Numbered from the stretch's first letter, positions 16,754 to 26,308 are shown. The stretch: DNA of 46,839 bases from Aneurinibacillus terranovensis DSM 18919 (GCF_000430625.1 NZ_KE387177.1:1-46839), one strand, 5' to 3'. The notes: generated by a model from the letters alone, not told the origin. Made by a program: numbers and translations.

Positions 16754-17467
16754 TTATTGTACTAAAATTTTCGGACGAATCTTTTCAAGCGTTTTCTCTC
16801 CTATTCCTTTGATCTGCCTGAGGTCCTCCTCCGCTTTAAAAGCCCCGTGATCCTGCCGGTATTGAAGGATAGCTGCCGCTTTTCCAGGACCGATTCCCGG
16901 CAGTGTTTGCAGTTGTTCAGCCGTCGCATGATTAATATCCACTTTTTCGTCCTGTTGTGAACCCTCCACCGGCCGTGAAGCGGTTGCGGGTAATGCCGCA
17001 GCTGGCGTTGCTGGTGTTGACGTATCTCCTTTACTGGTTAAAACAGGGGGGCCTTCTCCCTCTGCGCCGGTTTTTTCTCCTTTAGCAGGAATATAAATAA
17101 GGGTACCATCCTGCAGGGGCATAGCTCCATTTACAATCTTTTGGTCGGCACCGGGTAAAAACCCACCCGCCATGCCGATTAATTGAAACAAACGGTCATT
17201 CTCTTTGAGCGTATAGACCCCGGGATGTGCTACCGCCCCCTTAATATCCACGATGATTTTCTTAGAGGAAGACACAGCCGAACCGCCGGTTGTATGTATA
17301 TTTTGTCCGTTGTCTTTCTCGCGGGGGCTTCCGCTTCCCTGTATTCCGGTGACAGGCACCATATTATTATCGGGGGATGATTGGTAGTAATACACGCTGC
17401 AGCCCAGAAAGCAAAGCGCGATAATAACAATAATCCACCTTTTCTTCTCCATCCAGAGTGCTTTCAT
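16754..17467 (-). CDS. comEA: Competence DNA receptor ComEA
   Basis: ComEA is the membrane-anchored receptor that binds double-stranded DNA outside the cell and passes it to ComEC. The 237-residue product has an N-terminal membrane helix (RWIIVIIALCFLGCSVYYY), a SLBB-type domain (about 70-128, KIIVDIKGAVAHPGVYTL), a Pro/Thr/Ala-rich linker, and a C-terminal pair of helix-hairpin-helix motifs (DINHATAEQLQTLPGIGPGK and LRQIKGIGEKTLEKI). ATG at 17467 follows GAGGA. It is divergent from the rightward YpbS-like gene and comER. The metY promoter lies directly after its stop, so comEA is probably not co-transcribed with comEB here. Confidence 0.95.
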   Translation of the reverse strand: MKALWMEKKRWIIVIIALCFLGCSVYYYQSSPDNNMVPVTGIQGSGSPREKDNGQNIHTTGGSAVSSSKKIIVDIKGAVAHPGVYTLKENDRLFQLIGMAGGFLPGADQKIVNGAMPLQDGTLIYIPAKGEKTGAEGEGPPVLTSKGDTSTPATPAAALPATASRPVEGSQQDEKVDINHATAEQLQTLPGIGPGKAAAILQYRQDHGAFKAEEDLRQIKGIGEKTLEKIRPKILVQ

Positions 17468-17552
17468 CAAAATCGTTCCTCACTTGTGATTTTGTTTTTG
17501 ATTCCATATAATTCTCATATACTAAAAAATGATTGTAACCTAAGGGGGTTTT

Positions 17553-17804
17553 ATGATGAGTGTTCATCGCTCCATTTCCGAACATGTCTCACGACAGGCT
17601 GAATATATTACTCTTTACCGTAAACTTGATGCTATGCGGGAAGTAAGAATCGAGCAGGCTGTCGAACAATGCAAACAAGGAAAAGAAATCGATATCGCTG
17701 CCATTAATTACGTGACCGAACAAATCAATCAGCTTGCGCAGCAGCATCATCTGCCGCCCCGCAAGAAAGTGACCGTTGAAATGATTCAGTTGATAAACAA
17801 ATAA
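17553..17804 (+). CDS. Small YpbS-like protein (DUF2533)
   Basis: The 83-residue product is a small, soluble, largely helical and highly charged protein with no signal peptide. The SVHRSISEHVSRQ start, the VTEQINQLAQ middle and the PPRKKVTVEMI end recall the YpbS/DUF2533 family of Bacillales. This is from memory of the family pattern and is only moderately sure. The start is preceded by AAGGGGG. It is rightward, divergent from comEA, and separated by 168 bases from comER. No function is established. Confidence 0.75.
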   Translation: MMSVHRSISEHVSRQAEYITLYRKLDAMREVRIEQAVEQCKQGKEIDIAAINYVTEQINQLAQQHHLPPRKKVTVEMIQLINK

Positions 17805-17972
17805 ACAATTTACTTTTTTTACCATTTTAACATACTCAGGGAAAAAAAGTATACTAAAATTCTTCTCCCACGCATACATAGTAAAGATATATAAGATTGC
17901 CGGAAACCAGTGAGGCGAATCCGCCCGCAAACGGCAGCTTGTATAGCACGAAAGAAAGGGGAGGGGATTCTC

Positions 17973-18809
17973 ATGCAGATTGGTTTTATTGGAACAGGGA
18001 GTATGGGAACAATTTTAATACAATCCTTCGTTGAATCCGGAAGAATACACCCTTCACAGATTATCGCATCCAATCGAACGGGGGAAAAAATACAAAAGCT
18101 TGCCTGGAAATACCCTGGTTTGCAGACAGGAACGAACCGGGATGTGGCCAAAAACGCAGCGCTTCTCTTTATCTGTGTAAAGCCTCTGAATTATCGGTCT
18201 GTCTTAGATGAGGTGAGAGATCTTCTAAGCCCCGAAAAATTCCTTGTGTCCATTACCAGTTCTGTCAACGTTGATTTGTTAGAATCGGTTTGTTACTGTA
18301 AAACGGCGCGCGTTATTCCCAGCATTACGAATGCCGCACGACACGGGGCTTCGCTTATCACTTTCGGAAACCGCCTGCAGGCTGCCGATAAGTCCCTGCT
18401 GCTTCGCCTGATGTCGGCAATAAGCACACCTGTCGAAATCGATGACGAGAATACCCGAATATCGTCGGATATCGTAAGCTGTGGACCTGCTTTCTTTAGC
18501 TTCCTGCTGCAGCGATTTATCGATAGTGCGGTACAGGAAACCGGGATTTCCGAGGATGCGGCCACAAAAATGATGACGCAAATGATTGTGGGTATGGGAA
18601 AACTGTTCGAGGAAGAACGATATACACTGTCAAGCTTACAGGAAAAAGTGTGTGTGCCTGGGGGGGTAACCGGGATCGGGCTGCATGTTCTCGATAAGGA
18701 AACAGCGGATGTTTTCGATCACCTGATTCAGGCGACCCACCGAAAATTTGCAGAGGATGTAAGCAACGTAAAGGCATCCTTTGCCGATAAAAAAAACTCC
18801 TTGCATTAA
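17973..18809 (+). CDS. comER: ComER, pyrroline-5-carboxylate reductase-like protein
   Basis: ComER belongs to the ProC family and is encoded divergently from the comE operon in B. subtilis. Reports link it to sporulation and biofilm control more than to DNA uptake. The 278-residue product has the Rossmann nucleotide-binding start MQIGFIGTGSMG, the FICVKPLNY segment and the C-terminal ProC dimerisation region (SCGPAFFSFLLQRFIDSA, CVPGGVTGIGL). ATG at 17973 follows GGGGAGGGG, and an upstream ATG in frame has no ribosome binding site. The stop codon sits in the loop of the gene's own terminator. The catalytic ability as a true P5C reductase is uncertain in this subfamily. Confidence 0.92.
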   Translation: MQIGFIGTGSMGTILIQSFVESGRIHPSQIIASNRTGEKIQKLAWKYPGLQTGTNRDVAKNAALLFICVKPLNYRSVLDEVRDLLSPEKFLVSITSSVNVDLLESVCYCKTARVIPSITNAARHGASLITFGNRLQAADKSLLLRLMSAISTPVEIDDENTRISSDIVSCGPAFFSFLLQRFIDSAVQETGISEDAATKMMTQMIVGMGKLFEEERYTLSSLQEKVCVPGGVTGIGLHVLDKETADVFDHLIQATHRKFAEDVSNVKASFADKKNSLH

Positions 18810-18823
18810 GTAAGGAGTTTTTA
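18791..18823. terminator. Bidirectional terminator between comER and the lipoprotein gene
   Basis: AAAAACTCCTT (18792-18802) pairs perfectly with AAGGAGTTTTT (18812-18822). A/T-runs on both sides let it end the two convergent genes. The comER stop codon is in its loop. Confidence 0.9.
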
Positions 18824-18826
18824 TGC

Positions 18827-18863
18827 TTTATTCCACAATCGTTGGTTTATTCCACAATCGTTG
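18827..18863. repeat. 18-base tandem duplication at a gene end
   Basis: TTTATTCCACAATCGTTG occurs at 18827-18844 and again at 18846-18863, one base apart. The second copy holds the last codons and stop of the substrate-binding lipoprotein gene. The first copy repeats them just downstream. Confidence 0.9.
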
Positions 18864-19875
18864 CCGAAGCTTTGAGTTTTTCGGGAATTTGCAGGCCAAA
18901 ACTTTGAACTGTCTTTTTGTTGATAACAAGTTGGACTTCTTTTGTTGTTTCGACAGGAAGAGAGCCCGGCTTAGCACCTTTTAATATTTTTGCCGCCATA
19001 ACACCGGTTTGCCGGCCCATTTTGTAGTAGTCGATCCCATATGTTGCGACAGCCCCGCGCTTGACCGTGTCACTATCCGAGGCAAATACCGGCTTTTTAG
19101 AAGCCTTCGCTGTCGAAAGTAAAGCTTCAAAGGAAGAAACGACTGTATTATCGACCGGAACAAGGAAAGCATCCACTTTGCCCACTGCAGATTCGGCTCC
19201 CTGCTTCACTTCATTTGAATTCGTAATACCAATTCTTTCAACCGCAATTCCTTTGGCCTTAGCGGCCTTCTCGACCATGCCAACCTGAACAGCGGAATTC
19301 ACTTCCCCTGTATTATAGATAACACCAAGCTTCTTAATGGACGGCACGAACTCGGTAATAAGCTCTACCTGCTTATCCATTGGGGACACATCCGATGTGC
19401 CTGTCACGTATTCAGAAGGCCTGTCGAGTGCCGGCACAAGCTTGGCCGCTACCGGGTCGGTTACCGCCGCGAATACAACCGGAATCCCTTTTGCCTGGTT
19501 CGCAACAGCCTGGGCGGACGGCGTTGTGATCGGGATGATAACATCCTCTTTATTTTGCGCCATCTGCTGCGCGATTGTCGTGACGTTGCTCATATCCCCC
19601 TGGGCATTCTGATAGTCGAGCTGCATCGTTGATTTATCCTTAAAACCCTCATCCGCTAACTCATCGATAATCCCTTTACGAATCGAGTTTAATGCCGGAT
19701 GATCCACAATTTGCGTAATGCCCACTTTTACCACATGTTCAGCCTTTGCTGCCGCCTGGGAATTCCCTCCCGCCGCCTGTGACGACGTGGCCTCCGCACT
19801 CTTACCCGGACTGCATCCCGCCGCTGTCAACATCACCAAAGAAAGGGCCACGCTCGTTACTATCGCTCTTCTCAT
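18847..19875 (-). CDS. ABC transporter substrate-binding lipoprotein (TrpX/ABC_sub_bind family)
   Basis: The 342-residue product has a signal peptide ending in the lipobox LTAAGC, a Ser/Ala/Gln-rich linker and two alpha/beta lobes like the periplasmic-binding fold. VKVGITQIVDHPALNSIRKG, PVVFAAVTDPVAAKLVP and GVIYNTGEVNSAVQ are typical of PF04392. That family often binds aromatic amino acids such as tryptophan or tyrosine, but the ligand cannot be read from sequence here. GGAGG precedes the ATG. No permease or ATPase gene is nearby, so partners must be encoded elsewhere. It is transcribed leftward from an extended -10 (TGGTATAAT, about 19930), separate from leuS. Confidence 0.88.
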   Translation of the reverse strand: MRRAIVTSVALSLVMLTAAGCSPGKSAEATSSQAAGGNSQAAAKAEHVVKVGITQIVDHPALNSIRKGIIDELADEGFKDKSTMQLDYQNAQGDMSNVTTIAQQMAQNKEDVIIPITTPSAQAVANQAKGIPVVFAAVTDPVAAKLVPALDRPSEYVTGTSDVSPMDKQVELITEFVPSIKKLGVIYNTGEVNSAVQVGMVEKAAKAKGIAVERIGITNSNEVKQGAESAVGKVDAFLVPVDNTVVSSFEALLSTAKASKKPVFASDSDTVKRGAVATYGIDYYKMGRQTGVMAAKILKGAKPGSLPVETTKEVQLVINKKTVQSFGLQIPEKLKASATIVE

Positions 19876-19962
19876 CTTTTCTATCCTCCAAGCATTCTCA
19901 ACTAAAAATTTTAAAACTTTTCAAGATTATACCACGACATAGTGCAGATAGACTACTAAAAA

Positions 19963-22440
19963 TTAGCCAACCACTATGTTAACCAGCTTGCCCGGTACCG
20001 CAATGATTTTGCGTATCGTTTTGCCCGCAATGAGTTCTTTGATTTTATCGTCTGCAAGCGCCTTGGCTTCCATTTCCTCTCCGGTCACTTTCGTGCTGAT
20101 CATCATTTTTTCCCGCACTTTGCCGTTAATCTGCACCACAATCTCTACTTCATCGCGCACAAGCGCCGCTTCATCAAATGCCGGCCACTCCTGAAGATGA
20201 ACGCTATCTTGGCGGCCAATCATGCGCCACATTTCCTCTGTAATATGGGGCGCGAACGGGGCAAGCAGCACGATAACTTTTTCAATTGCCTCAAGAAGAA
20301 TGCCGTTGTCCGCAGTCTCAGGATAGGCATAAATCTTATTAACGAGTTCCATAATCGCGCTGATCGCCGTGTTAAACTGGCGGCGCTCTCCAATGTCTTC
20401 ACTTACTTTTTTAATGGTAGCATGCAGCGTGCGATTTAAATCTTTCGCAGCTTCATCCGACAGGTCAAGGCCGCTCAGTTTATTTGCCAGATCCTCTGCG
20501 CGGGCAAATGGTTCCGCATGACTATCCACCATGCGCCATACCCTATTTAAGAAACGGTAGCTTCCTTCCACACCGCTATCGCTCCATTCGAGGTCGCGAT
20601 CAGGCGGCGCAGCAAACAAAATGAACAGTCGGCTGGTATCGGCCCCGTATTTCTCGATAATTTCATCCGGGCTTACGACGTTTCCTTTTGACTTCGACAT
20701 TTTAGCCCCGTCTTTTAATACCATTCCCTGGGTGAGCAAACTTTTGAACGGTTCGTTAAAATCGACCATTCCGGCATCCTTCAGTACTTTCGTGAAGAAA
20801 CGGGAGTAGAGCAAATGCAGAATCGCGTGCTCAATCCCACCAATATATTCATCAACCGGAAGCCATTTGTTTGCTTTCCCGGGTGCAAACGGGATTTGGT
20901 CGTTTTTCGGGTCTGTAAACCGCAGATAGTACCAGGATGAATCGATAAACGTGTCCATCGTATCCGTTTCACGCCGCGCCGGGTTCCCGCACGACGGGCA
21001 CGTGGTATGGATGAATTCCTCCGCTTTTGCAAGCGGATTCCCCTGTCCGTCAATCACCACATTTTCAGGAAGCAGAACAGGCAGTTGTTCTTTCGGAACA
21101 GGAACCGTACCGCAATCCTCACAGTAAATCATCGGGATCGGGCAGCCCCAGTAACGCTGGCGGGAAACAAGCCAATCGCGCAAACGGTATGAAACGGCAG
21201 GCCCTCCAATGCCTTCTTTGTCCAGATGCTCACCCACGACTGTAATCGCCTTACGGTTTGGAATTCCATTAAAGGAGAAGGAATTCATTAATACACCGTC
21301 TCCGGTATACGCATCAGTCATCTGATCTTCGGTAAGCTGCTCATCTTCCGGCTGGATGACAAGTTTAATCGGAAGGTTATACTGGCGGGCAAAGGCAAAA
21401 TCGCGCGTATCGTGGGCCGGTACAGCCATCACAGCACCTGTACCATAATCCATCAGCACATAATTCGCAATCCAGATTGGAATCAGTTCCCCGGTCAGCG
21501 GATGGCGTGCATACGCCCCGGTAAACAGCCCTTCCTTTGGAGCATCAGCGGATGTGCGGTTCATCTCAGGCTCTTTTTTCATCTGTTCAATAAAGGCGAG
21601 CACATCTGTTTCCGTTTCTTTCCCTTTAATCAACTGCGGAATGAGCGGGTGTTCAGGCGCAAGGACCATAAAGGTTACACCGTACAATGTATCAGGCCGC
21701 GTGGTAAAAACGGTGACCTTTTCATTAATATCGGGCAGTTCAAACGTTATTTCAGCCCCTTCACTGCGGCCGATCCAATTGCGCTGCATGGTTTTCACTT
21801 TTTCCGGCCAGCCGTCCAATTGATCCAGGTCCTTCAACAACCGATCCGCATAATCGGTAATTTTGAAATACCACTGCTCCAGGTCAATCTTTGTTACTTC
21901 CGTACCGCACCGCCAACAGCGGCCATCTTCCACCTGCTCGTTCGCCAGCACGGTCTGGTCATGCGGACACCAGTTAACCGCACCTTTTTTACGGTAAGCA
22001 AGCCCTCTTTCGTAAAATAGTAAGAACAACATCTGTGTCATTTTATAATAATCCGGACTGCAGGTGGCGATTTCCCGATCCCAGTCATAGCTCACACCAA
22101 GCTGCTTTTGCTGGCCGCGCATGAAATCGATATTTTCATAGGTCCATTTCGATGGCTGCGCCCCGAATTTAATCGCCGCATTTTCCGCCGGCATCCCGAA
22201 TGCATCCCACCCCATCGGATGGAGCACCTGATACCCTTTCATCCGGTTATAACGGGCCATCACGTCTCCAATCGAATAGACGCGCATATGCCCCATATGC
22301 AGGCGGCCCGAAGGATACGGAAATTGTTCCAGGCAGTAAAATTTATTTTTGCCATCGTTCTCATTCGTTCGGTTTACATGGTGCTCTGTCCAGTACTGCT
22401 GCCACTTCTGTTCAATCTCATGCGGCTTATACGATTTCAT
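19963..22440 (-). CDS. leuS: Leucyl-tRNA synthetase
   Basis: LeuS charges tRNA-Leu and proofreads the product in an editing domain. The 825-residue length fits bacterial LeuRS. The catalytic signatures are present: the HIGH-type [15 protein letters not shown] near the start and [13 protein letters not shown] near residue 575. The editing CP1 domain between them includes [12 protein letters not shown], and the C-terminal anticodon-binding domain follows. ATG at 22440 has GGAGG upstream; a longer frame to 22491 lies inside the T-box terminator and is rejected. Expression is controlled by a leucine T-box leader. The gene sits between yqeM and comER, which are adjacent in B. subtilis. Confidence 0.98.
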   Translation of the reverse strand: MKSYKPHEIEQKWQQYWTEHHVNRTNENDGKNKFYCLEQFPYPSGRLHMGHMRVYSIGDVMARYNRMKGYQVLHPMGWDAFGMPAENAAIKFGAQPSKWTYENIDFMRGQQKQLGVSYDWDREIATCSPDYYKMTQMLFLLFYERGLAYRKKGAVNWCPHDQTVLANEQVEDGRCWRCGTEVTKIDLEQWYFKITDYADRLLKDLDQLDGWPEKVKTMQRNWIGRSEGAEITFELPDINEKVTVFTTRPDTLYGVTFMVLAPEHPLIPQLIKGKETETDVLAFIEQMKKEPEMNRTSADAPKEGLFTGAYARHPLTGELIPIWIANYVLMDYGTGAVMAVPAHDTRDFAFARQYNLPIKLVIQPEDEQLTEDQMTDAYTGDGVLMNSFSFNGIPNRKAITVVGEHLDKEGIGGPAVSYRLRDWLVSRQRYWGCPIPMIYCEDCGTVPVPKEQLPVLLPENVVIDGQGNPLAKAEEFIHTTCPSCGNPARRETDTMDTFIDSSWYYLRFTDPKNDQIPFAPGKANKWLPVDEYIGGIEHAILHLLYSRFFTKVLKDAGMVDFNEPFKSLLTQGMVLKDGAKMSKSKGNVVSPDEIIEKYGADTSRLFILFAAPPDRDLEWSDSGVEGSYRFLNRVWRMVDSHAEPFARAEDLANKLSGLDLSDEAAKDLNRTLHATIKKVSEDIGERRQFNTAISAIMELVNKIYAYPETADNGILLEAIEKVIVLLAPFAPHITEEMWRMIGRQDSVHLQEWPAFDEAALVRDEVEIVVQINGKVREKMMISTKVTGEEMEAKALADDKIKELIAGKTIRKIIAVPGKLVNIVVG

Positions 22441-22490
22441 TTGAATAACCTCCAACTTTCTATTCTTCTCCACAGCACAACTAATATACA

Positions 22491-22528
22491 AAAACCTCCC
22501 GCCCCTGAATTGCTCCAGGGACGAGAGG
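22491..22528 (-). terminator. T-box attenuator of leuS
   Basis: Read leftward, CCTCTCGTCCCTG and CAGGGGCGGGAGG (22495-22528) form a long stem followed by TTTTT. Uncharged tRNA-Leu would disrupt it through the T-box antiterminator. Confidence 0.92.
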
Positions 22529-22765
22529 ATTCTTTAATCTCCCGCGGTACCACCCTAGTTAGCGCTGCCGAACCAGCGCTCACTTTACATCCATAACGCG
22601 GATGATGCGGATAACAGTAGCGGCGCACAAGGCGTGTTCCTGTTACCGGTTCAGAGGTGAGTTCATTGCCTGCGGTGGTTAACTCGCACCACCCGTTAAC
22701 TCTCTGCCAACACCACAAAGGTCAATTACTAATCCTCATCAAGACCGACAAATATAGATAATTAT
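22529..22765 (-). promoter_or_regulatory. T-box leader of leuS (leucine specific)
   Basis: The leader carries the T-box core GGTGGTACCGCGG (22542-22554, read leftward), which pairs with the tRNA 3' end. Upstream lies a large stem I region. The segment TGAACTCACC (around 22655-22665) has a CTC codon followed by A, as expected for a leucine specifier. Low leucyl-tRNA charging should allow readthrough into leuS. Confidence 0.92.
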
Positions 22766-22770
22766 CTAGA

Positions 22771-22800
22771 ATTATATGAAATTCGACAGCGGAATGTCAA
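22771..22800 (-). promoter_or_regulatory. leuS promoter overlapping the yqeM stop
   Basis: TTGACA (22795-22800) and TATAAT (22771-22776) are separated by 18 bases, read leftward. The -35 box includes the last bases of yqeM. Confidence 0.88.
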
Positions 22801-23585
22801 CCTTGCGCGAGCTGACCCGTTTTTCGCGCAACAAAAAAAGCTCGTTCGCTTTCTTCTTCTACAGGAGAGGACGTAAAATCCGCGGTGATAGAAACGATCT
22901 CAAACCCGGCCTCTTTAAGCCACCGGGCGAGGAGGCCGATCTTGTACGATTGCTGTATATGTGTCTCCTGAAACCGGCGGTAAAGGCCATCCGCCTGCTG
23001 AACGAACAGCGTCAATTCATGGTGTACCGCTTGCTTTTTCTCGTCGAAGCTGCTTTCCCAAATATACGAGACTTCATCGTCAACGCAATGAAACGTCTCG
23101 TCGCCAAAAACATCGCATATTTTATACGGCGTATGTACATCAAACAGAAACGTCCCCCCCGTTTTCAGAGCCTCATACACACGGCTGAACACCCGGGGAA
23201 TACCTCCTTCATCGGTAATGTAATTCAACGTATCACAAAAGCTTACTACGCTATCCATTGTTTCATCTAAATGAAGCTGTCGGATATCCTGCTGAATGAA
23301 ATGAACCCTGGCCCGGGGATGGCTTACCGCGATTTTTTCCCTGGCTACAGCGAGCATGTCTGCTGATAAATCCACCCCCCATACGTCAACATCCGCTTCT
23401 AAAAGGAAGCGGGTAAACGCGCCTGTCCCGCAGCCAAGCTCAGCTACCCGCTTCGGATTCGTTCCCGCTGCACGCCATGCCTGCATCACAAACCGCATCC
23501 ATTGGTCATACGGGGCATCCGCCATTAGATGGTCATACACATACGCAAGACTCCGGTAGCTACTGGACAGGGATAGTTCGGGCAT
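22797..23585 (-). CDS. yqeM: YqeM, class I SAM-dependent methyltransferase
   Basis: The 262-residue product is a class I methyltransferase with the SAM motif VAELGCGTGAFTRF (about 47-60), the acidic loop VDLSADML and the post-II segment VVSFCDTLNYITD. It opens with SSYRSLAYVYDHLMADAPYD, the YqeM-type start. The substrate is unknown. It is the last gene of the yqeG-yqeM operon as in B. subtilis, and its start overlaps rsfS by 26 bases. The leuS promoter overlaps its stop codon. The family assignment is firm because both context and sequence agree. Confidence 0.9.
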   Translation of the reverse strand: MPELSLSSSYRSLAYVYDHLMADAPYDQWMRFVMQAWRAAGTNPKRVAELGCGTGAFTRFLLEADVDVWGVDLSADMLAVAREKIAVSHPRARVHFIQQDIRQLHLDETMDSVVSFCDTLNYITDEGGIPRVFSRVYEALKTGGTFLFDVHTPYKICDVFGDETFHCVDDEVSYIWESSFDEKKQAVHHELTLFVQQADGLYRRFQETHIQQSYKIGLLARWLKEAGFEIVSITADFTSSPVEEESERAFFVARKTGQLAQG

Positions 23586-23901
23586 CTTTCCACAATCTTT
23601 CTATATTATAAAATTCGCGCTCATCGCGGTGGAATACGTGGACAACGACATCCCCTAAGTCAATAAGCACCCACCGGGCGTCTTCATATCCTTCGCGGCC
23701 GCGTACGGGAACCCCTTTTTCATCCATTTCTTTCTTAATGCTGTCAACAATCGCCTGTACCTGTGTTTCGGAATTTCCATGGCATACAACAAAATAATCA
23801 GCAATCACAGATAATCCCTGAATGTCAAGCATAAGTACATTTTGGGCCTTTTTTTCTTCTGCCGCATGGGCGGCCAGCTGGGCGATTTCAAGCTCTGTCA
23901 T
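23560..23901 (-). CDS. rsfS: Ribosome silencing factor RsfS
   Basis: RsfS (YqeL, RsfA/Iojap family) binds ribosomal protein L14 on the 50S subunit and blocks subunit joining when nutrients are scarce. The 113-residue product shows the family core: DIQGLSVIADYFVVCHGNS, VRGREGYEDARWVLIDLGDV and VVHVFHRDEREFYNIERLW. It starts directly after the yqeK stop codon and overlaps yqeM, so it is translationally coupled within the yqe operon. Confidence 0.96.
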   Translation of the reverse strand: MTELEIAQLAAHAAEEKKAQNVLMLDIQGLSVIADYFVVCHGNSETQVQAIVDSIKKEMDEKGVPVRGREGYEDARWVLIDLGDVVVHVFHRDEREFYNIERLWKDARTIPVQ

Positions 23902-24489
23902 CTATTTTAACTCCTCCTGCACGTTTTTTTGTTCGGCGAGTAACGAATTGCGGGCCATTACCGTTAAAGGATACACCTTTTTCCCTCTGTTCACCAGGAA
24001 AGTAATCGTGTTGCCAAACGCTTTAATTAAGGCCGCATCTATGTCATTTTCCGCGAGTTGGCGAATCTCCTCAACTCCCGGAAAAATTCGGTTTGGTTCG
24101 ATATAATCAGCGAGACAAACCACTTTTTCGAGTTTTTTCATCTTTTCCCTGCCGGACGTATGATAACGGATCGCATTCAATATTTTTTCATCCTGGATGC
24201 CAAGCGTTTGTTTAACGACTTCGGCCCCAACCGGGGCGTGCCACAGTTCCTTATCATAATCGAGCAAATCCTTTTCAATATGCGGAGTTCTTTTGATGAT
24301 TTTTCTCATCTTTTCTTCCGGCCAGAATTTGCAATAATCATGGAGAATCGCCGCTGTTTCCGCTTTCTTCTCATTGACCCCATATTTTCTGGCCAGTGCA
24401 ATGGCTGTTTCCATAACCCCAAGGGTGTGCTGATAACGGTGTTCCGTCACCTGCTCCCTTACAGCAGCCAATAACTTTTCACGATCCAT
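23902..24489 (-). CDS. yqeK: YqeK, HD-domain diadenosine tetraphosphate hydrolase
   Basis: YqeK-type enzymes split Ap4A symmetrically to two ADP. The 195-residue product has the HD metal ligands in order: His in EHRYQHTLGV, His-Asp in ILHDYCKF, His in WHAPVGAE, His in RYHTSGR and Asp in CLADYIEPNR. The PNRIFPG segment that follows is typical of YqeK. It overlaps nadD by 11 bases and abuts rsfS. In some relatives it is fused to NadD; here they are separate. Confidence 0.93.
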   Translation of the reverse strand: MDREKLLAAVREQVTEHRYQHTLGVMETAIALARKYGVNEKKAETAAILHDYCKFWPEEKMRKIIKRTPHIEKDLLDYDKELWHAPVGAEVVKQTLGIQDEKILNAIRYHTSGREKMKKLEKVVCLADYIEPNRIFPGVEEIRQLAENDIDAALIKAFGNTITFLVNRGKKVYPLTVMARNSLLAEQKNVQEELK

Positions 24490-25078
24490 ATAACCTGTTC
24501 TCCTCTATATATAGTCTTACCTTATCCGGGATTAAATACCGAACGGACTGTCCCTTCGCGATTTTTTCCCGAATCATACTGGAGGAAATATCCAGCTGCG
24601 GCATTTCTATCGCTGTAACATGATGGCCGTAAGGGTGGTTCATCGTATATCCCGGACGCGCCAGTGCGGCAAACTGGACAAGGTTCACCAGTTCATCAAT
24701 TTTATACCACCGGGGCAGATATTCAACCATATCTCCCCCAATAATAAAATAAAAGGTATGATCCGGAAAAGCATTCGTTAAATACAGCATGGTGTCGTAT
24801 GTATAGGATGGTCGATCTTCCCGTGCTATATCAAGTTCTACCGTAGTTAATCTAAATGAATCATTGCCCGCCACCGCTCGTTCCAGCATGGCCAGCCGGT
24901 GATGATCGGCCGTTATGTCCTGATCGCGCTTATGCGGCGGAATGTGCGCGGGCATGAACCAAATTTCATCAAGACCAAGTGCACTTTTTGCCTGTTCCGC
25001 AACGATGAGATGGACAATATGAACCGGGTCAAACGTCCCTCCCATAATGCCGATTTTTTTATTATTGCGGGAGTTCAA
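24479..25078 (-). CDS. nadD: Nicotinate-nucleotide adenylyltransferase
   Basis: NadD adenylates nicotinate mononucleotide to deamido-NAD in NAD synthesis. The 199-residue product has the nucleotidyltransferase motif GIMGGTFDPVHIVH, the substrate segment IWFMPAHIPPHK and the C-terminal ISSSMIREK (SSTxIR-like). No ATG is available before the GGTFDP motif that would keep the first beta strand, so a TTG at 25078 (MNSRNNKKIGIMGG) is chosen. AGGA lies upstream and the start overlaps the yhbY 3' end by 17 bases. Together with pncB at 30065-31495, two consecutive steps of nicotinate salvage are encoded in the window. Confidence 0.95.
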   Translation of the reverse strand: MNSRNNKKIGIMGGTFDPVHIVHLIVAEQAKSALGLDEIWFMPAHIPPHKRDQDITADHHRLAMLERAVAGNDSFRLTTVELDIAREDRPSYTYDTMLYLTNAFPDHTFYFIIGGDMVEYLPRWYKIDELVNLVQFAALARPGYTMNHPYGHHVTAIEMPQLDISSSMIREKIAKGQSVRYLIPDKVRLYIEENRLYGS

Positions 25079-25355
25079 TCGTTTTCTTTTCCTTCGATTC
25101 TTTATATAAAACAATCGTTTTTCCTATAAGCTGTACAAGTTCTGCACCTGCCGAATCGGCAATTTCCTGCGCGGTTTGATTCTTATCACCATCGTAATTG
25201 TTAAGGAGCGATACCTTCAGCAGCTCCCGCGCTTCCAGCGCTTCTTGGATTTGCCTGATTAAGTTCTCATTGACCCCGCCCTTGCCGACCTGAAAGATTG
25301 GCGTTAAATGGTGGGCCATCGAACGTAAATACCGCTTTTGTTTTCCTGTTAACAT
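25062..25355 (-). CDS. yhbY: YhbY/YqeI CRM-domain RNA-binding protein
   Basis: This 97-residue protein consists of one CRM domain, an RNA-binding module associated with 50S ribosome assembly. Family landmarks are LTGKQKRYLRSMAHHL, IFQVGKGGVNENLI (the GxxG loop GKGG) and the C-terminal GAELVQLIGKTIVLYKES. The ATG at 25355 has GGAGG seven bases upstream; neighbouring GTG and out-of-frame ATG codons are less well placed. It is inside the yqe operon between aroE and nadD, as in B. subtilis where it is yqeI. Confidence 0.95.
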   Translation of the reverse strand: MLTGKQKRYLRSMAHHLTPIFQVGKGGVNENLIRQIQEALEARELLKVSLLNNYDGDKNQTAQEIADSAGAELVQLIGKTIVLYKESKEKKTIELPQ

Positions 25356-25367
25356 CACATTGCCTCC

Positions 25368-26237
25368 TTATTTTTTCGTTCGGGCAAGCTCTTTATATAC
25401 TATATCACGCATCACTTCTACAGGTGCTTCCCGCCCCGTCCAATATTCAAAACTGAGCGCACCTTGGTAAATAAACATGCCGACACCGCTATGGGTTCGT
25501 GTCCCCATGGCTTCGGCATCCCGTTGAAGTTTTGTTTTTAAAGGATTATAAATCAGATCACTAACGAGAAGATCGGGGTGCAGCAGTGAAGATGGGATTG
25601 GACTTTCCTCTATGTTTGGGTGCATCCCGATCGATGTCGTTTGTACGAGAATCGTACTTTTCGTAATGGCGCCCGCGACCTCTTCCATTGATATGGCCCG
25701 GATCCCTGTTGCTTGTTCGCTAACACGCGATAAATCGAGTGCCAGTTGCTCGGCCTTCTTCACCGTGCGGTTGGCAATGGTGAGCCGTTTTACTCCTGTA
25801 CGAAGCAGAGCAACGGCGACCCCGCGGGCAGCACCGCCGGCCCCCAGCAGCAAAACGGATTCCTGTTCCAACTGAAGCCCGCATTCTTCAATGAGAGAGC
25901 GGACATAGCCTCTTCCATCTGTATTATACCCAATTAAACGCCCATTCTCGTTGACGATCGTGTTGACAGCACCGATGAGCCGGGCTTCCTCATCTATTTC
26001 ATCCAGGTATGGAATGACGTCTACCTTGTATGGAACGGTAACATTGACGCCACGCAATCCGAGTGACCGTATTCCGGCAACCGCACTCTCCAGTTGTGAC
26101 GAATGGATATCGAAAGCACCATACCGATAATTTAACCCCAGTACCTCAAATGCCCGGTTGTGCATAAGCGGGGATAATGAATGCCCGACGGGATGGCCAA
26201 ATAATCCCGTAAAAATCGTACGGCTGTTAATTTCCAT
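25368..26237 (-). CDS. aroE: Shikimate dehydrogenase
   Basis: AroE reduces 3-dehydroshikimate to shikimate with NADPH in aromatic amino acid synthesis. The 289-residue product has the substrate site (GHPVGHSLSPLMHNRAF, GVNVTVPYK with the catalytic Lys, AVNTIV, GYNTDGRGY) and the Rossmann motif LLGAGGAARGVA. The ATG follows a purine-rich stretch containing GGGGG. A terminator hairpin lies between it and yqeH, so it may have its own promoter or depend on readthrough; no strong promoter was seen. Confidence 0.97.
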   Translation of the reverse strand: MEINSRTIFTGLFGHPVGHSLSPLMHNRAFEVLGLNYRYGAFDIHSSQLESAVAGIRSLGLRGVNVTVPYKVDVIPYLDEIDEEARLIGAVNTIVNENGRLIGYNTDGRGYVRSLIEECGLQLEQESVLLLGAGGAARGVAVALLRTGVKRLTIANRTVKKAEQLALDLSRVSEQATGIRAISMEEVAGAITKSTILVQTTSIGMHPNIEESPIPSSLLHPDLLVSDLIYNPLKTKLQRDAEAMGTRTHSGVGMFIYQGALSFEYWTGREAPVEVMRDIVYKELARTKK

Positions 26238-26308
26238 CTACCTGTTCCCCCTGTAAACATAGTCAATATATTTGGAAAATTTTACACTTTCCTTCTCCGC
26301 ATAGTTGA

